NCBI GenBank assembly: GCA_025463925.1
Contig: JAODBK010000039.1
Coordinates: 1 to 64,000 of the forward strand
Length of the DNA: 64,000 nucleotides
From: Acidimicrobiales bacterium
Lineage (GTDB): Bacteria > Actinomycetota > Acidimicrobiia > Acidimicrobiales > AC-14
Reading direction: 5' to 3'
Each line of letters starts with the position of its first letter. The first letter of the stretch is position 1. Both the position numbers and the translations under genes were made by a program. A model generated the notes under the pieces. That model was not told the origin of the DNA. It did not search any database and saw only the letters and a program-made list of their open reading frames with translations. Below are positions 8,201 through 16,885 of this stretch, piece after piece.

Positions 8201-9062
8201 GGACGACCTGCGCCAGCTCGACGCCGAGCTGGCCGGCATCGACCACCTCGACGTCCCGGTCACACCGGCGCCGTCGGGACTGGCGCGGGTCTGGGCCCAG
8301 CTCTGGCCCAAGCTCACCGCGATCGCGCTCTTCTTCGTCATCTGGCAGGTCGTGGTGTGGACGCACTGGCGGCCCGAGTACATCCTGCCGGGCCCGCGCA
8401 AGACGTTCAGCGCGTTGGGCGACGCCATCCGCGCCGGCACGTTGCCGCGGGCCGTGGGCGTCACCATGCGCCGGGCGGCGTTGGGGTACGCGCTGGCCGT
8501 CGTGATCGGCTCGGTGCTCGGGCTCGCGGTGGCCCGCAACCGGATCCTGCGATCGGCGATCGCGTCGATGATCACCGGGCTGCAGACCATGCCGAGCATC
8601 GCGTGGTTCCCGCTGGCGATCGTGCTGTTCGGCCTGACCGAGGGGGCGATGATGTTCGTCGTCATCCTCGGCGCCGCGCCGGCGATCGCCAACGGCGTGA
8701 TCTCCGGCGTCGACCACATCCCCCCGCTGCTCCTGCGGGCCGGCCGCGTCCTCGGCGCGCGCGGTCTGGCGGCGTACCGCCACGTCATCCTGCCGGCGGC
8801 GCTCCCGGGCTTCGTCGCCGGGCTCAAGCAGGGATGGGCGTTCGCCTGGCGCAGCCTCATGGCCGGCGAGCTCATCGTGATCATCGCCAAGCGACCGTCG
8901 CTCGGTCAGCAACTCGAGTTCACGCGAGGCAACCAGGACTACCCCGGCCTGGTGGCGACGATGTTGGTGATCCTCGTCATCGGGATCGTGATCGACAGCG
9001 TCTTGTTCGGGCGGATCGAGCGCGTCATCCGGGGCCGGTGGGGCCTGGTGGACGGGGCCTGA
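8178..9062 (+). CDS. ABC transporter permease (SsuC/TauC-like)
   Basis: A 294-residue inner-membrane permease with about six spans and a BPD_transp_1 domain. The EAA loop that contacts the ATPase is visible as GARGLAAYRHVILPAALPGF. The ATG at 8178 overlaps the ATPase gene by 23 bases and has GGAGG at 8164. The frame extends upstream but only as a shadow of the ATPase gene. Third component of the importer. Confidence 0.9.
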   Translation: MPTIPRPEDDLRQLDAELAGIDHLDVPVTPAPSGLARVWAQLWPKLTAIALFFVIWQVVVWTHWRPEYILPGPRKTFSALGDAIRAGTLPRAVGVTMRRAALGYALAVVIGSVLGLAVARNRILRSAIASMITGLQTMPSIAWFPLAIVLFGLTEGAMMFVVILGAAPAIANGVISGVDHIPPLLLRAGRVLGARGLAAYRHVILPAALPGFVAGLKQGWAFAWRSLMAGELIVIIAKRPSLGQQLEFTRGNQDYPGLVATMLVILVIGIVIDSVLFGRIERVIRGRWGLVDGA

Positions 9063-9087
9063 CAGCTCGATACACCAGAATGGCCGC

Positions 9088-9555
9088 GTGAGGATCTCGG
9101 CGAAGACCGACTACGCCGTCAGGGCGATGACGCAGCTGGCGGCGATGTCCGACGAGGCACCGGTGACTGCCGAGCAGCTCGCGACCGCCCAGGACATCCC
9201 GGTGAAGTTCCTGCTGGGCATCCTCAACGAGTTGAAGCGGGCCCACTTGTTGCGCAGCCAGCGGGGCGCCGAGGGCGGGTACCAGCTGCGGCGGCCGGCG
9301 GCCGAGATCTCGTTGGCGGACGTCATCCGCGCCATCGACGGGCCGCTGGCCAACGTGCACGACATCAGCCTCGAGACGCTCGCGTACCCCGGGCCGGCGG
9401 AATCGCTCCGCGAGGTGTGGATGGCGGTGCGGGGCAGCTTGCGGTCAGTGCTCGAGACCGTGTCGATCGAGGACCTGGCCGCCGGCAAGCTGCCCCGCCA
9501 CGTCCGCACCCTGGCCGAGAAGTACCAGGCCGACGTCCGTCAGCTCAAGCACTGA
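9088..9555 (+). CDS. Rrf2 family transcriptional regulator
   Basis: A 155-residue winged-helix Rrf2 protein (KTDYAVRAMTQLA, then IPVKFLLGILNELKRAHLLRSQRGAEGGYQL). There is no cysteine at all, so it cannot hold the iron-sulfur cluster of IscR or NsrR. It resembles the cysteine-free CymR branch, which senses sulfur status through a partner enzyme. Following the sulfonate/taurine-type importer by 25 bases on the same strand, it is likely the importer's regulator; that link is inference from position. Confidence 0.88.
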   Translation: MRISAKTDYAVRAMTQLAAMSDEAPVTAEQLATAQDIPVKFLLGILNELKRAHLLRSQRGAEGGYQLRRPAAEISLADVIRAIDGPLANVHDISLETLAYPGPAESLREVWMAVRGSLRSVLETVSIEDLAAGKLPRHVRTLAEKYQADVRQLKH

Positions 9556-9558
9556 GGC

Positions 9559-9996
9559 TCAGTCCTCGATGTAGCCGGGGTCGGGATCGTTGTTGATCCC
9601 GCCGGGCCGCCGGGTGATGCGCATGGCCGCCTCCTCCGCCGAGAGGGTGTCCTCCAGCAGCGCGTCCTCGTCGGCGATCAACTCCGGCTCGTCGTCGAAG
9701 AAGCCCTCCTCGGCGCCCGGTTCGTAGAGCTGGCGGGGCGTGTGCCGGACGCCCCGGCCGATGCGCCACTCGTCCGGCTCCTCTTCCCGCAGGCGGTCGT
9801 CGAGCGTCTCGCCCCGCAGCTGCTCCGACGCGGTGACGCCGTACGCGGTGGACGCGAGCGGCGTCTCGGCCGGCGGGACCTCGCCGACGCCGTCGTCCCC
9901 GGTCTCGAGCAGGCCGGCCGGCACCTCCTCGGTCGCCGGCACGCCGTCGTCGACCGTGTCGGGCGACGGCCTGGTCGGCCGCTCGTCATCAGCCAT
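9559..9996 (-). CDS. DUF5709 domain protein
   Basis: A 145-residue, strongly acidic protein matching actinobacterial DUF5709, with ETLDDRLREEEPD as the core and repeats of glutamate- and aspartate-rich segments. No signal peptide, membrane span or catalytic motif is seen; probably largely disordered. It converges on the Rrf2 gene with only 3 bases between stops. Function unknown. Confidence 0.8.
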   Translation of the reverse strand: MADDERPTRPSPDTVDDGVPATEEVPAGLLETGDDGVGEVPPAETPLASTAYGVTASEQLRGETLDDRLREEEPDEWRIGRGVRHTPRQLYEPGAEEGFFDDEPELIADEDALLEDTLSAEEAAMRITRRPGGINNDPDPGYIED

Positions 9997-10043
9997 GCCC
10001 CGCGCCTACCCGCCGCCCGGCTCCCTCACCCTCCCGGTCTCGC

Positions 10044-10094
10044 GTTTCTCATGGCCGTTGGTGTCGGTATGCGACACCAACGGCCATGAGAAAC
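10044..10094. repeat. Perfect 23-bp inverted repeat with 5-base loop
   Basis: Bases 10044-10066 are the exact reverse complement of 10072-10094, separated by GTATG. It sits between two divergently transcribed genes, so it is not a terminator for either. The arms are less GC-rich than the surroundings. Candidate operator, REP/MITE-like palindrome or cruciform; no second copy was noticed in this window. Confidence 0.85.
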
Positions 10095-10102
10095 TCCGTT
10101 GG

Positions 10103-10354
10103 GTGAAGAAGCAGGCCGACTACGGCGCCGACGACCATCCCGCGGATGACCCCGACCGGGCGCCGCTCACGTGGGTCGTCAACGCCATGGACGACTGCGA
10201 CGAGTGCGGCGACCTGCGGGTCGAGCTGATCGTCGAGGAGACCGGCAAGCACGGTGCCGGACTGGTCGGCCACTTCTCGCCCGACTCGGCCCGCAAGTTG
10301 CGGGCCGCGCTGGCCGCGGCGTTGCGCGAGATGGGCGAGCCGCCAGGCCCCTAG
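10103..10354 (+). CDS. Small hypothetical protein with DxCxxCxDL motif
   Basis: An 83-residue soluble protein beginning at GTG 10103, nine bases after the inverted repeat. Its only marked feature is MDDCDECGDLRVELIVEE, a CxxC pair that could bind a metal or be redox active, followed by a beta strand and a helix (SARKLRAALAAALREMG). I do not recognise the family. An internal ATG (residue 29) is a less likely start because it would remove the first strand. Confidence 0.6.
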   Translation: MKKQADYGADDHPADDPDRAPLTWVVNAMDDCDECGDLRVELIVEETGKHGAGLVGHFSPDSARKLRAALAAALREMGEPPGP

Positions 10355-10392
10355 ACCTGGCCGGGTCGGGGAACCACCGGTAGCGTGCCGAC

Positions 10393-11466
10393 GTGGCGAT
10401 GTCCGATCCGGTGTTGATGGGTCCGGGACCGTCGAACCCGTACCCGGAGGTCATGGCGGCGCTCGGCCGACCGCTGCTCGGGCACCTCGATCCGGAGTTC
10501 CTCGCGCTGCTCGACGAGACGGGTGACCGGCTCCGCGCCGTGTTCCGGACGACGAACCCGCTGACGTTGCCGATCAGCGGAACCGGGTCGGCCGGCATGG
10601 AGGCGTCGTTCGTCAACGTGGTGCGGCCCGGCGACGTGGTGGTCGTCGGCGTCAACGGTCTCTTCGGCGAGCGCATGTGCGACGTCGCGTCGCGCTGCCG
10701 GGCCGAGGTCGTGCGGGTCGACGCCGATTGGGGCGCGCCGATCGATCCATCGCGACTGCTCGCCGCGCACCCGTCGCCCGCGGTCATCGCGGTGGTGCAC
10801 GCCGAGACGTCCACCGGCGTGCGCAACGACATCGAGGAGCTCGGCGCCGGCAAGGGCGACGCCCTGCTGCTCGTCGACTGCGTGACGTCGCTCGGCGGCA
10901 TCCCGGTCGAGGTCGACGCGTGGGGCATCGACATCGCGTACGCCGGGACGCAGAAGTGTCTCGGCGTCCCGCCCGGTCTGGCGCCGATGACGGTGAGCGA
11001 GCGGGCCCGCGAGCGGTTGGTCGCGAAACCGCAGTCCTGGTACCTCGACCTCGGGATGATCAGCCGGTACCTCGACTCGGGCGCCCGCACCTACCATCAC
11101 ACCGCGCCGATCTCGATGGTCTACGCGCTGCACGCCGGGTTGGGCGTGGTGCTCGACGAGGGGCTCGAGCGGGCGTGGGCCCGCCACCGCGAGTGCGGCG
11201 GGGCATTGCAGGCCGGGCTGGAGAAGCTGGGCCTCGAGCTCTTCGCGGCCGAGGGTCACCGGCTGCCGCAGTTGACGTCGGTGCTCGCCCCGGTGGGCGT
11301 CGACGAGAAGGAGGTGCGGGCCCGGTTGCTCGCCGGCGGCATCGAGATCGGCGGCGGCCTCGGACCCTTGGCCGGCAGGGGCTGGCGGATCGGGTGCATG
11401 GGCCACACCGCGCGGGCGCGCAACGTCACGTTGTTGCTGGCCGCGCTGGGCGAGGTCCTGGCTTGA
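10393..11466 (+). CDS. PLP-dependent class V aminotransferase (alanine-glyoxylate type)
   Basis: A 357-residue fold-type I enzyme of the alanine-glyoxylate/serine-glyoxylate aminotransferase group. N-terminal MGPGPSNPYPEVMAAL, the cofactor-phosphate region ISGTGSAGMEAS, the PLP aspartate segment LLLVDCVTSLGGIPVEVD, and the Schiff-base lysine in GTQKCLGVPPGL are all present. It transfers an amino group between alanine or serine and glyoxylate-type acceptors using PLP. GTG at 10393 or ATG at 10399 are equivalent starts. It overlaps the acyl-CoA synthetase gene by 4 bases (TTGA), so the two are co-translated. Confidence 0.88.
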   Translation: MAMSDPVLMGPGPSNPYPEVMAALGRPLLGHLDPEFLALLDETGDRLRAVFRTTNPLTLPISGTGSAGMEASFVNVVRPGDVVVVGVNGLFGERMCDVASRCRAEVVRVDADWGAPIDPSRLLAAHPSPAVIAVVHAETSTGVRNDIEELGAGKGDALLLVDCVTSLGGIPVEVDAWGIDIAYAGTQKCLGVPPGLAPMTVSERARERLVAKPQSWYLDLGMISRYLDSGARTYHHTAPISMVYALHAGLGVVLDEGLERAWARHRECGGALQAGLEKLGLELFAAEGHRLPQLTSVLAPVGVDEKEVRARLLAGGIEIGGGLGPLAGRGWRIGCMGHTARARNVTLLLAALGEVLA

Positions 11467-13328
11467 CGTACGCGTGGCACCCGGCGGCCGACGCGATGGC
11501 GTCGACCAACGTCGGCCGCTTCATGACCGAGCACGAGATCGCCGACATCTCGGAGCTGCGGGCCCGGTCGGTCGCCGACCCGGAGTGGTTCTGGGACGCG
11601 GTCGTCGCCTTCCTCGGGATCCGCTTCGACCGGCCGTACTCGAAGGTGCTCGACACCAGCGACGGCATCCCGTGGGCGACGTGGTTCGTCGGCGGCGAGC
11701 TGTCGTTCGCCGGCAACTGCCTCGGCCACCCGGGCGCCGATCCGGCGGTCGTCTGGGAGGGCGAGGACGGCTCCGTCCGCCGCTGGGACTACGCCGCGCT
11801 GAACGCCGCGGTCGACGCGATCGCGGCCGACCTCCTGACCGCCGGAGTGGAGCCGGGCGACCGGGTCGGGATCTTCATGCCGATGGTGCCCGAGGCGGTG
11901 GCGGCCGTGCTGGCGGTGGCCAAGGTGCGCGCCATCTTCCTCCCGTTGTTCAGCGGCTACGGCGCCGAAGCCCTGGCCACGCGGCTCGATGATGCCGACG
12001 CCACGGTGCTGCTCACGACGGCGTCGACGTCGCGCCGCGGCAAGCCGATCGACATGCAGTCGACCGCGGACGAAGCCGCCGCGCTCTGCCAGTCGCCGGT
12101 GCAGACGATCGTGCTGGACGCGATGGACGACCCGGCGGCGCCGGCGCTCGGCTTCGCCGCGGTCGAGAGCGAGCACCCGCTGTTCCTCGCGTACACGTCG
12201 GGCACGACCGGCCGGCCGAAGGGCTCGGTGCACGTGCACGGCGGGTGGTTGGCCAAGGTCGCCGAGGAGGGCGCGTTCCAGACCGACTGCCGACGCGGCG
12301 ACACGCTGTTCTGGTTCACCGACATGGGTTGGATCATGGGGCCGTGGGAGGTGACGGCGGCGCTGGCCAACGGCGCCACGCTCGCGCTGTTCGAGGGCGT
12401 GCCCGACTGGCCCGAGCCCGATCGGCTGTGGGCGTTCGTCGAGCGCCACCGCGTCACCATCCTCGGCATCAGCCCGACGCTCATCCGGGCGTTGATGCCC
12501 CATGGCGACGAGCCGGTGACCAAACACGACCTCTCGCGCCTGCGGGTACTGGCGTCGACCGGTGAGCCGTGGAACGAGGATCCGTGGCGGTGGTACTTCG
12601 AGGTGGTCGGCGGCGGCCGGTGCCCCGTCATCAACATCTCCGGCGGCACCGAGGTCGGCGCGTGCTTCCTGTCGCCGCACCCCGTCGAGCCGCTCAAGCC
12701 GATGACCCTCGGGGGCCCGTCGCTCGGGATGGCCGTCGACGTGTTCGACGACGCCGGCGCGCCGTTGCGGGGCGCGGTCGGCGAGCTGGTGTGCACCGCG
12801 CCGTGGCCCGGCATGACGCGTGGACTGTGGCGCGATCGCGAGCGGTACCTCGAGACGTACTGGAGCCGGTGGCCCGACGTCTGGGTGCACGGCGACTGGG
12901 CGTCCATCGACGACGACGGCGACTGGTTCCTCCACGGTCGCAGCGACGACACCATCAAGGTGGCCGGCAAGCGCCTCGGGCCGGCCGAGGTGGAGTCGGT
13001 GCTCGTGTCGCACCCGGCGGTGGTCGAGGCGGCCGCGGTCGGCATCCCCGACGCGGTGAAGGGCGAAGGGCTCTGGTGCTTCGTCGTGCTGGCCGCGGCG
13101 GCGCCGCCCACCGACGAGCTGCGACGCGAGCTCACTGACCTGGTGGCTGCCAAGGTCGGCACGTCGTTCCGGCCGGCGGCGGTTCGGTTCACGACCGCCC
13201 TGCCCAAGACCCGCAACGCCAAGGTCCTCCGCCGGGCCATCCGGGCGGCGGTGATCGGCGCCGACGCCGGGGACCTGTCGTCGCTCGAGGACCCGGCTAC
13301 CGTCGATGCGGTGAGGGCGGCGGTGTGA
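11463..13328 (+). CDS. AMP-dependent acyl-CoA synthetase/ligase
   Basis: A 621-residue member of the adenylate-forming family, close in layout to acetyl-/propionyl-CoA synthetases. The TTG at 11463 sits in the previous stop; the frame is open upstream but as shadow. Visible motifs: phosphate loop YTSGTTGRPKGSVHVHGG, GGTEVGACFLSPH, hinge region DWASIDDDGDWFLHGRSDD, and the C-terminal lysine region LPKTRNAKVLRR that completes adenylation. It activates a carboxylic acid to acyl-AMP and then acyl-CoA; chain length is not evident. It is coupled to the aminotransferase before it and the acetyltransferase after it. Confidence 0.87.
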   Translation: MTYAWHPAADAMASTNVGRFMTEHEIADISELRARSVADPEWFWDAVVAFLGIRFDRPYSKVLDTSDGIPWATWFVGGELSFAGNCLGHPGADPAVVWEGEDGSVRRWDYAALNAAVDAIAADLLTAGVEPGDRVGIFMPMVPEAVAAVLAVAKVRAIFLPLFSGYGAEALATRLDDADATVLLTTASTSRRGKPIDMQSTADEAAALCQSPVQTIVLDAMDDPAAPALGFAAVESEHPLFLAYTSGTTGRPKGSVHVHGGWLAKVAEEGAFQTDCRRGDTLFWFTDMGWIMGPWEVTAALANGATLALFEGVPDWPEPDRLWAFVERHRVTILGISPTLIRALMPHGDEPVTKHDLSRLRVLASTGEPWNEDPWRWYFEVVGGGRCPVINISGGTEVGACFLSPHPVEPLKPMTLGGPSLGMAVDVFDDAGAPLRGAVGELVCTAPWPGMTRGLWRDRERYLETYWSRWPDVWVHGDWASIDDDGDWFLHGRSDDTIKVAGKRLGPAEVESVLVSHPAVVEAAAVGIPDAVKGEGLWCFVVLAAAAPPTDELRRELTDLVAAKVGTSFRPAAVRFTTALPKTRNAKVLRRAIRAAVIGADAGDLSSLEDPATVDAVRAAV

Positions 13329-13933
13329 AGGCCTCGGCGGTTCCGACCGAGCTCAAGGGTCGTCGCATCGTGCTGCGGCCGCTGGCGGCCGACGACTTCG
13401 ACGTGTGGCGCGAGGTGCGGTGGCGGGCCGCGGCGTGGCTGCTGCGATGGGAGCCGCGGCCCTCGGCCGGTTCGCCCGATCCGACGGCCAGCGCGCCGGC
13501 ATTCGCGGCGCGGTGCGGCGCCCGCCAGCGCGAGTGGCACCTCGGCACCGCGTACGGCTTCGGCATCTTCCTGGGCGACACGTTTGCCGGTGAGATCAAC
13601 GTCTCGGGGGTGCAGCGCGGGCCGTTCCAGAACGCGTACGTCGGCTATTGGATCGACGAAGTCCACGCCGGCAACGGCTACGTGCCCGAGGCCCTGGTGG
13701 TGGTGGCGCAGTTCGCGTTCGAGGAGCTGGCGTTGCACCGGCTGCAGGTTGCGATCATCCCGCGCAACGCGCCGAGCCGGCGCGTCGTCGAGAAGCTCGG
13801 GCTCCGCGAGGAAGGCGTCGCGGTGCGCTATCTCCAGATCGACGGCGCGTGGGAGGACCACGTGCGCTACGCGATCACGGCCGAGGAGTGGATCGACCGT
13901 CGCGACGAGCTGCTCGGCGCCTGGGTGGTGTGA
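13325..13933 (+). CDS. RimJ/RimL-like GNAT N-acetyltransferase
   Basis: A 202-residue GNAT of the RimJ type, as judged by GRRIVLRPLAADDFDVWREV at the start, the NAYVGYWIDEVHAGNGYVPE acetyl-CoA region, and the C-terminal RLQVAIIPRNAPSRRVVEKL. It would acetylate an N-terminal or lysine amino group on a protein, possibly ribosomal protein S5-like. The GTG start overlaps the synthetase stop by 4 bases. Its 3' end faces the stop of the MaoC gene. Confidence 0.87.
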   Translation: MKASAVPTELKGRRIVLRPLAADDFDVWREVRWRAAAWLLRWEPRPSAGSPDPTASAPAFAARCGARQREWHLGTAYGFGIFLGDTFAGEINVSGVQRGPFQNAYVGYWIDEVHAGNGYVPEALVVVAQFAFEELALHRLQVAIIPRNAPSRRVVEKLGLREEGVAVRYLQIDGAWEDHVRYAITAEEWIDRRDELLGAWVV

Positions 13934-13952
13934 GCGCGGCTGTGAGCGCGCG

Positions 13953-14381
13953 TTACCCGGCAGGGAGCGTCAGCGTCGCCGTGCCCGAGACGTGCTCGCC
14001 GAGGTCGTTCATCGCGCGGAACGCGACCTCGACCACGCCTTCCGCCCCCGAGCGGGAGGTGGCGGTGACCTCGCCGGTGTAGGTGAGGACCGAGCCTGGG
14101 AACACTGGTGCGCCGAGCCGGACCGCGATGCGCGTGATCATTGCTTCCGGGCCGGCCCAGTCGGTGAGGAAGCGGCTGGAGTACGCAGTGTCCGAGAGGA
14201 TGTTCATGAAGATGTCGGGCGAGCCCTGCGCGTTGGCGTAGTCACGATCGTGGTGCACCGGCATGAAGTCGCGCGTGGCGATGGCGCCGGCGACGATCAC
14301 GGTCGCGGTGACGTCGATGACGAGCGGCGGGAGCGCATCGCCGACGCGAACGGCGGCCCACTCGAGCGTGCGGAAGCTCAT
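13953..14381 (-). CDS. MaoC-like hot-dog dehydratase
   Basis: A 142-residue MaoC-type hot-dog protein. The active-site segment RDFMPVHHDRDYAN holds the catalytic aspartate-histidine pair of the hydratase family. The ATG at 14381 overlaps the upstream partner by 4 bases. With that partner it probably forms a two-subunit (3R)-hydroxyacyl dehydratase/enoyl hydratase like the HadA-HadB pairs. It is last in a minus-strand lipid operon (acyltransferase, SDR, two dehydratases). Confidence 0.85.
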   Translation of the reverse strand: MSFRTLEWAAVRVGDALPPLVIDVTATVIVAGAIATRDFMPVHHDRDYANAQGSPDIFMNILSDTAYSSRFLTDWAGPEAMITRIAVRLGAPVFPGSVLTYTGEVTATSRSGAEGVVEVAFRAMNDLGEHVSGTATLTLPAG

Positions 14382-14938
14382 GACGTCTTCGCGGGCGCGA
14401 ACTTCAGGATGCGGAAGCGCTGGCGCCCGACGACCGCGCCGGCGGCGTCGACGTAGGTCGTCACCCAGGTGACGAAATGGCCGCGGCCGATGCGCGTCTG
14501 CTTCTCGTCCGAGATCGACTCGATCACGGTGGTCGACGAGATCACGTCGCCGGGCCGCAGGTAGCGCTCGATCTCGAACTCCGAGTTCGATGCCAGCGTC
14601 CCGACGAAGCCGGCGTCGTCGAGCACCGAGAGCGGGCTGGTGCCGGCGGTCGCGACCGGCGATCCGCCGCGCTCGCGAATGCCGGTGATCTCGACGGTCG
14701 CCATCGTCCACGACTGGAGCATCAGCGGCGGGCTGACGATGCCACCGAACCGCGTCGTGGCGGCGTACTCGGTGTCGGTGTACACGGGGTTCCGATCCTC
14801 GAACGCCGCCGCCCAGTGCCGGATCATCGGCAGGTTGACCGGGTCGGGCGCGACCGACGGGCGGCCCGTCCCGACGGGCGCGCCGATCAGTGCGTCGAGC
14901 TGCGCGCGGAAGGCGTCGTCATCAGCGGAGTCGGCCAC
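14378..14938 (-). CDS. FAS1-type/MaoC N-terminal-like dehydratase subunit
   Basis: A 186-residue hot-dog protein with a FAS1_DH_region-type sequence (MIRHWAAAFEDRNPVYTD near residue 40, RFGGIVSPPLMLQSW, then EIERYLRPGDVISSTTVIE). This subunit usually gives the acyl-binding half and pairs with a catalytic MaoC protein, here the overlapping downstream gene. GTG at 14938 shares one base with the TAG of the SDR gene; the open frame upstream is a shadow of that gene. Role: dehydration of 3-hydroxyacyl-CoA or -ACP, substrate unknown. Confidence 0.82.
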   Translation of the reverse strand: MADSADDDAFRAQLDALIGAPVGTGRPSVAPDPVNLPMIRHWAAAFEDRNPVYTDTEYAATTRFGGIVSPPLMLQSWTMATVEITGIRERGGSPVATAGTSPLSVLDDAGFVGTLASNSEFEIERYLRPGDVISSTTVIESISDEKQTRIGRGHFVTWVTTYVDAAGAVVGRQRFRILKFAPAKTS

Positions 14939-15984
14939 TACTCGGCGTTGCGCACCACCGCAGGGGAGTGGCGGAAGAAGTTCTCGACCTCGGCCTCGTA
15001 CTTGTAGGTCGGGTTGCTCTCGCCGACGGTGCTCCGCAGCCGGCTGGCCTGGGCAAAGCTCTCGACCGCGCCGGCCGTCGTGTAGCGGTACTGGAAGCCG
15101 GCCCGCTTCAGCCGGCGGTTGTCGGCGCCCCGGCCGTATCGCAACAGCGCGAGCGTCTCCTCGGGGAGGTCGACCCGCAGGAGCCGGTCGAGCGGCGCCG
15201 CGGCCAGGCCGGTGAGGATCGGCGGCATGGCGATCGTCCGCTTGCCGCAGATGTGCGCGACCTCGGTCCACGGCACGCGGCCGTCCCCGGCGACGTTGTA
15301 GATGCCCGGGACTTGATTCGTCATGACGAATTCGATGGAGCGGACGACGTCGTCCTCCTCGACGAACTGCACCAGCGGGTCGTAGCCCAGGATCTTCGGC
15401 ACGAGTGGCAGCTCGAGGGCCTTGCTGATGGGTGTGACGATGTCGGTGCCCAGCACGTTGGAGAACCGGAGCAGCGTGACCATCACGTGCGGGTTGTCCT
15501 CGGCGAAGTCGTGCAGGTAGCCCTCGACCTCGATCAGCGACCGCTCGACGCGCGTGCGGGGCGAATGGGTCCGCGGCGTCTCCTCGCGGAACCAGGCCGG
15601 GTCCTGGTACGTCGATCCGTAGACGAGCGTCGACGACTTCACGACGATGTGGCGTACCGGGCTGTCGGCGGCGCCGGCCGCCGCCAACAGGTTCATGGTG
15701 CCGATGACGTTGATCTCGTGCAGCGCCCGGCCACTCATGTGCGTCGAGTCGACGACGAGGAACGTGTGCAGGATCGTGTCGATCTGCGCGGCCTTCACGA
15801 TGCGGGCGAGGATCGAATAGCTCTGGTCGGCCCGCACGAACTCGGTGCGCTCGAGCGGCATCGACGGTTCGCGGGTGTCGAGGCCCACGATCACGTCGAT
15901 GGTGGGGTCGCGCTCCAGCGACTGCGCCACCCGTCCGCCCCAGAACGTGCTCAGCCCGGTGACGAGGACCCGCCGGCCGGTCAT
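14938..15984 (-). CDS. NAD-dependent epimerase/dehydratase family protein (extended SDR)
   Basis: A 348-residue extended short-chain dehydrogenase. The nucleotide-binding start is RRVLVTGLSTFWGGRVAQSL, slightly off the usual GxxGxxG. The catalytic tyrosine is in SSTLVYGSTYQDPAW and not followed by the usual YxxxK lysine, so catalysis may be atypical. ATG 15984 gives a start right before the Rossmann strand; a GTG eight codons upstream is possible. Genes on both sides suggest a lipid or sterol-like substrate (3-beta-hydroxysteroid dehydrogenase-type proteins have this look), which is inference. Confidence 0.8.
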   Translation of the reverse strand: MTGRRVLVTGLSTFWGGRVAQSLERDPTIDVIVGLDTREPSMPLERTEFVRADQSYSILARIVKAAQIDTILHTFLVVDSTHMSGRALHEINVIGTMNLLAAAGAADSPVRHIVVKSSTLVYGSTYQDPAWFREETPRTHSPRTRVERSLIEVEGYLHDFAEDNPHVMVTLLRFSNVLGTDIVTPISKALELPLVPKILGYDPLVQFVEEDDVVRSIEFVMTNQVPGIYNVAGDGRVPWTEVAHICGKRTIAMPPILTGLAAAPLDRLLRVDLPEETLALLRYGRGADNRRLKRAGFQYRYTTAGAVESFAQASRLRSTVGESNPTYKYEAEVENFFRHSPAVVRNAE

Positions 15985-15991
15985 CGGCTGC

Positions 15992-16876
15992 TCACCCGAA
16001 CCACACACTCTTGCGGGCCTGCAACATCTCGTACACCGTCGCCTGCAGGCGGACGCGGATGTCCTCGGCGGCGTCCATCACCCGGCTCTTCGAATAGCGG
16101 TCCTGGTCGGGCGGCACGTCGAAGTGCACAGGGTCGAGCACCGTCAGGCGGAACTTGGCCGGGAACGGGAGCACCAGGCCGAGCAAGGGCCCGAACACGA
16201 GCATGTTGGCGGTGATCGGCGCGTAGGGCACCCCGAGCATCTGCGCGATGCGCGGCACCTTCCAGAGGATCGGCATCGCCTCTTCCGACCCGACGACCGC
16301 GATCGGCACGATCGGCACGCCGGCCCGCATCGCGATCTCGACGAAGCCGCCGCGCCCGAAGCGCCGCAGCTGGTAGCGGTCCTGGTACAGCTTGCCGGTG
16401 CCCTTGGTGCCCTCGGGGAACACCAGCGCGAGCTGCTGCTGCTCCCGCAACAGGCGGTGGGCGTTCTCGGGATGCGCGGCGACGCCGCCCGTCCGGGCCC
16501 ACAGCGTGCCGACCACGGGGAGGGCCTTGAACAGGTGCTCGGCCATCCCGTACACCGGGCGGCCCAGCTCCTGCTCGATCCCATGCATGATCACCGGCGC
16601 GTCGGACGGGATGGCGCCGGCGTGGTTGGCCACGATGAGGGCCCCGCCGCTGGTGGGGATCTTCTCGAGCCCCTCCCACTCGGCGCGGAACCAGTTGCGG
16701 TAGAGGGGGTCGTACAGGCGCCGGGCCAGCTCGCGGATGTGCTCGGACCGGCCCCATTCGTCGACGTCGCTCAGCCGCGGGTCGGGCAGCGCCTCCTCGT
16801 CGGGCGGCGTCTGGCGGGGGAGGTGCACGAGGGCGCCCGGGCTCGCGGTCTTGAGTTGTCGCTCCTGGGGCGCCAT
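15992..16876 (-). CDS. PlsC-like lysophospholipid acyltransferase family protein
   Basis: A 294-residue membrane-associated acyltransferase. The catalytic block reads ANHAGAIPSDAPV, with six residues between His and Asp rather than the classic HX4D, a spacing seen in the branch of large actinobacterial acyltransferases. The acyl-phosphate site is VFPEGTKGTGKLY. It likely transfers an acyl chain to a glycerol- or other alcohol-bearing lipid at the inner membrane face. It is 7 bases before the SDR gene and 9 after the nuclease gene in one minus-strand operon. Confidence 0.83.
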   Translation of the reverse strand: MAPQERQLKTASPGALVHLPRQTPPDEEALPDPRLSDVDEWGRSEHIRELARRLYDPLYRNWFRAEWEGLEKIPTSGGALIVANHAGAIPSDAPVIMHGIEQELGRPVYGMAEHLFKALPVVGTLWARTGGVAAHPENAHRLLREQQQLALVFPEGTKGTGKLYQDRYQLRRFGRGGFVEIAMRAGVPIVPIAVVGSEEAMPILWKVPRIAQMLGVPYAPITANMLVFGPLLGLVLPFPAKFRLTVLDPVHFDVPPDQDRYSKSRVMDAAEDIRVRLQATVYEMLQARKSVWFG

Positions 16877-16885
16877 CCAGGGATG

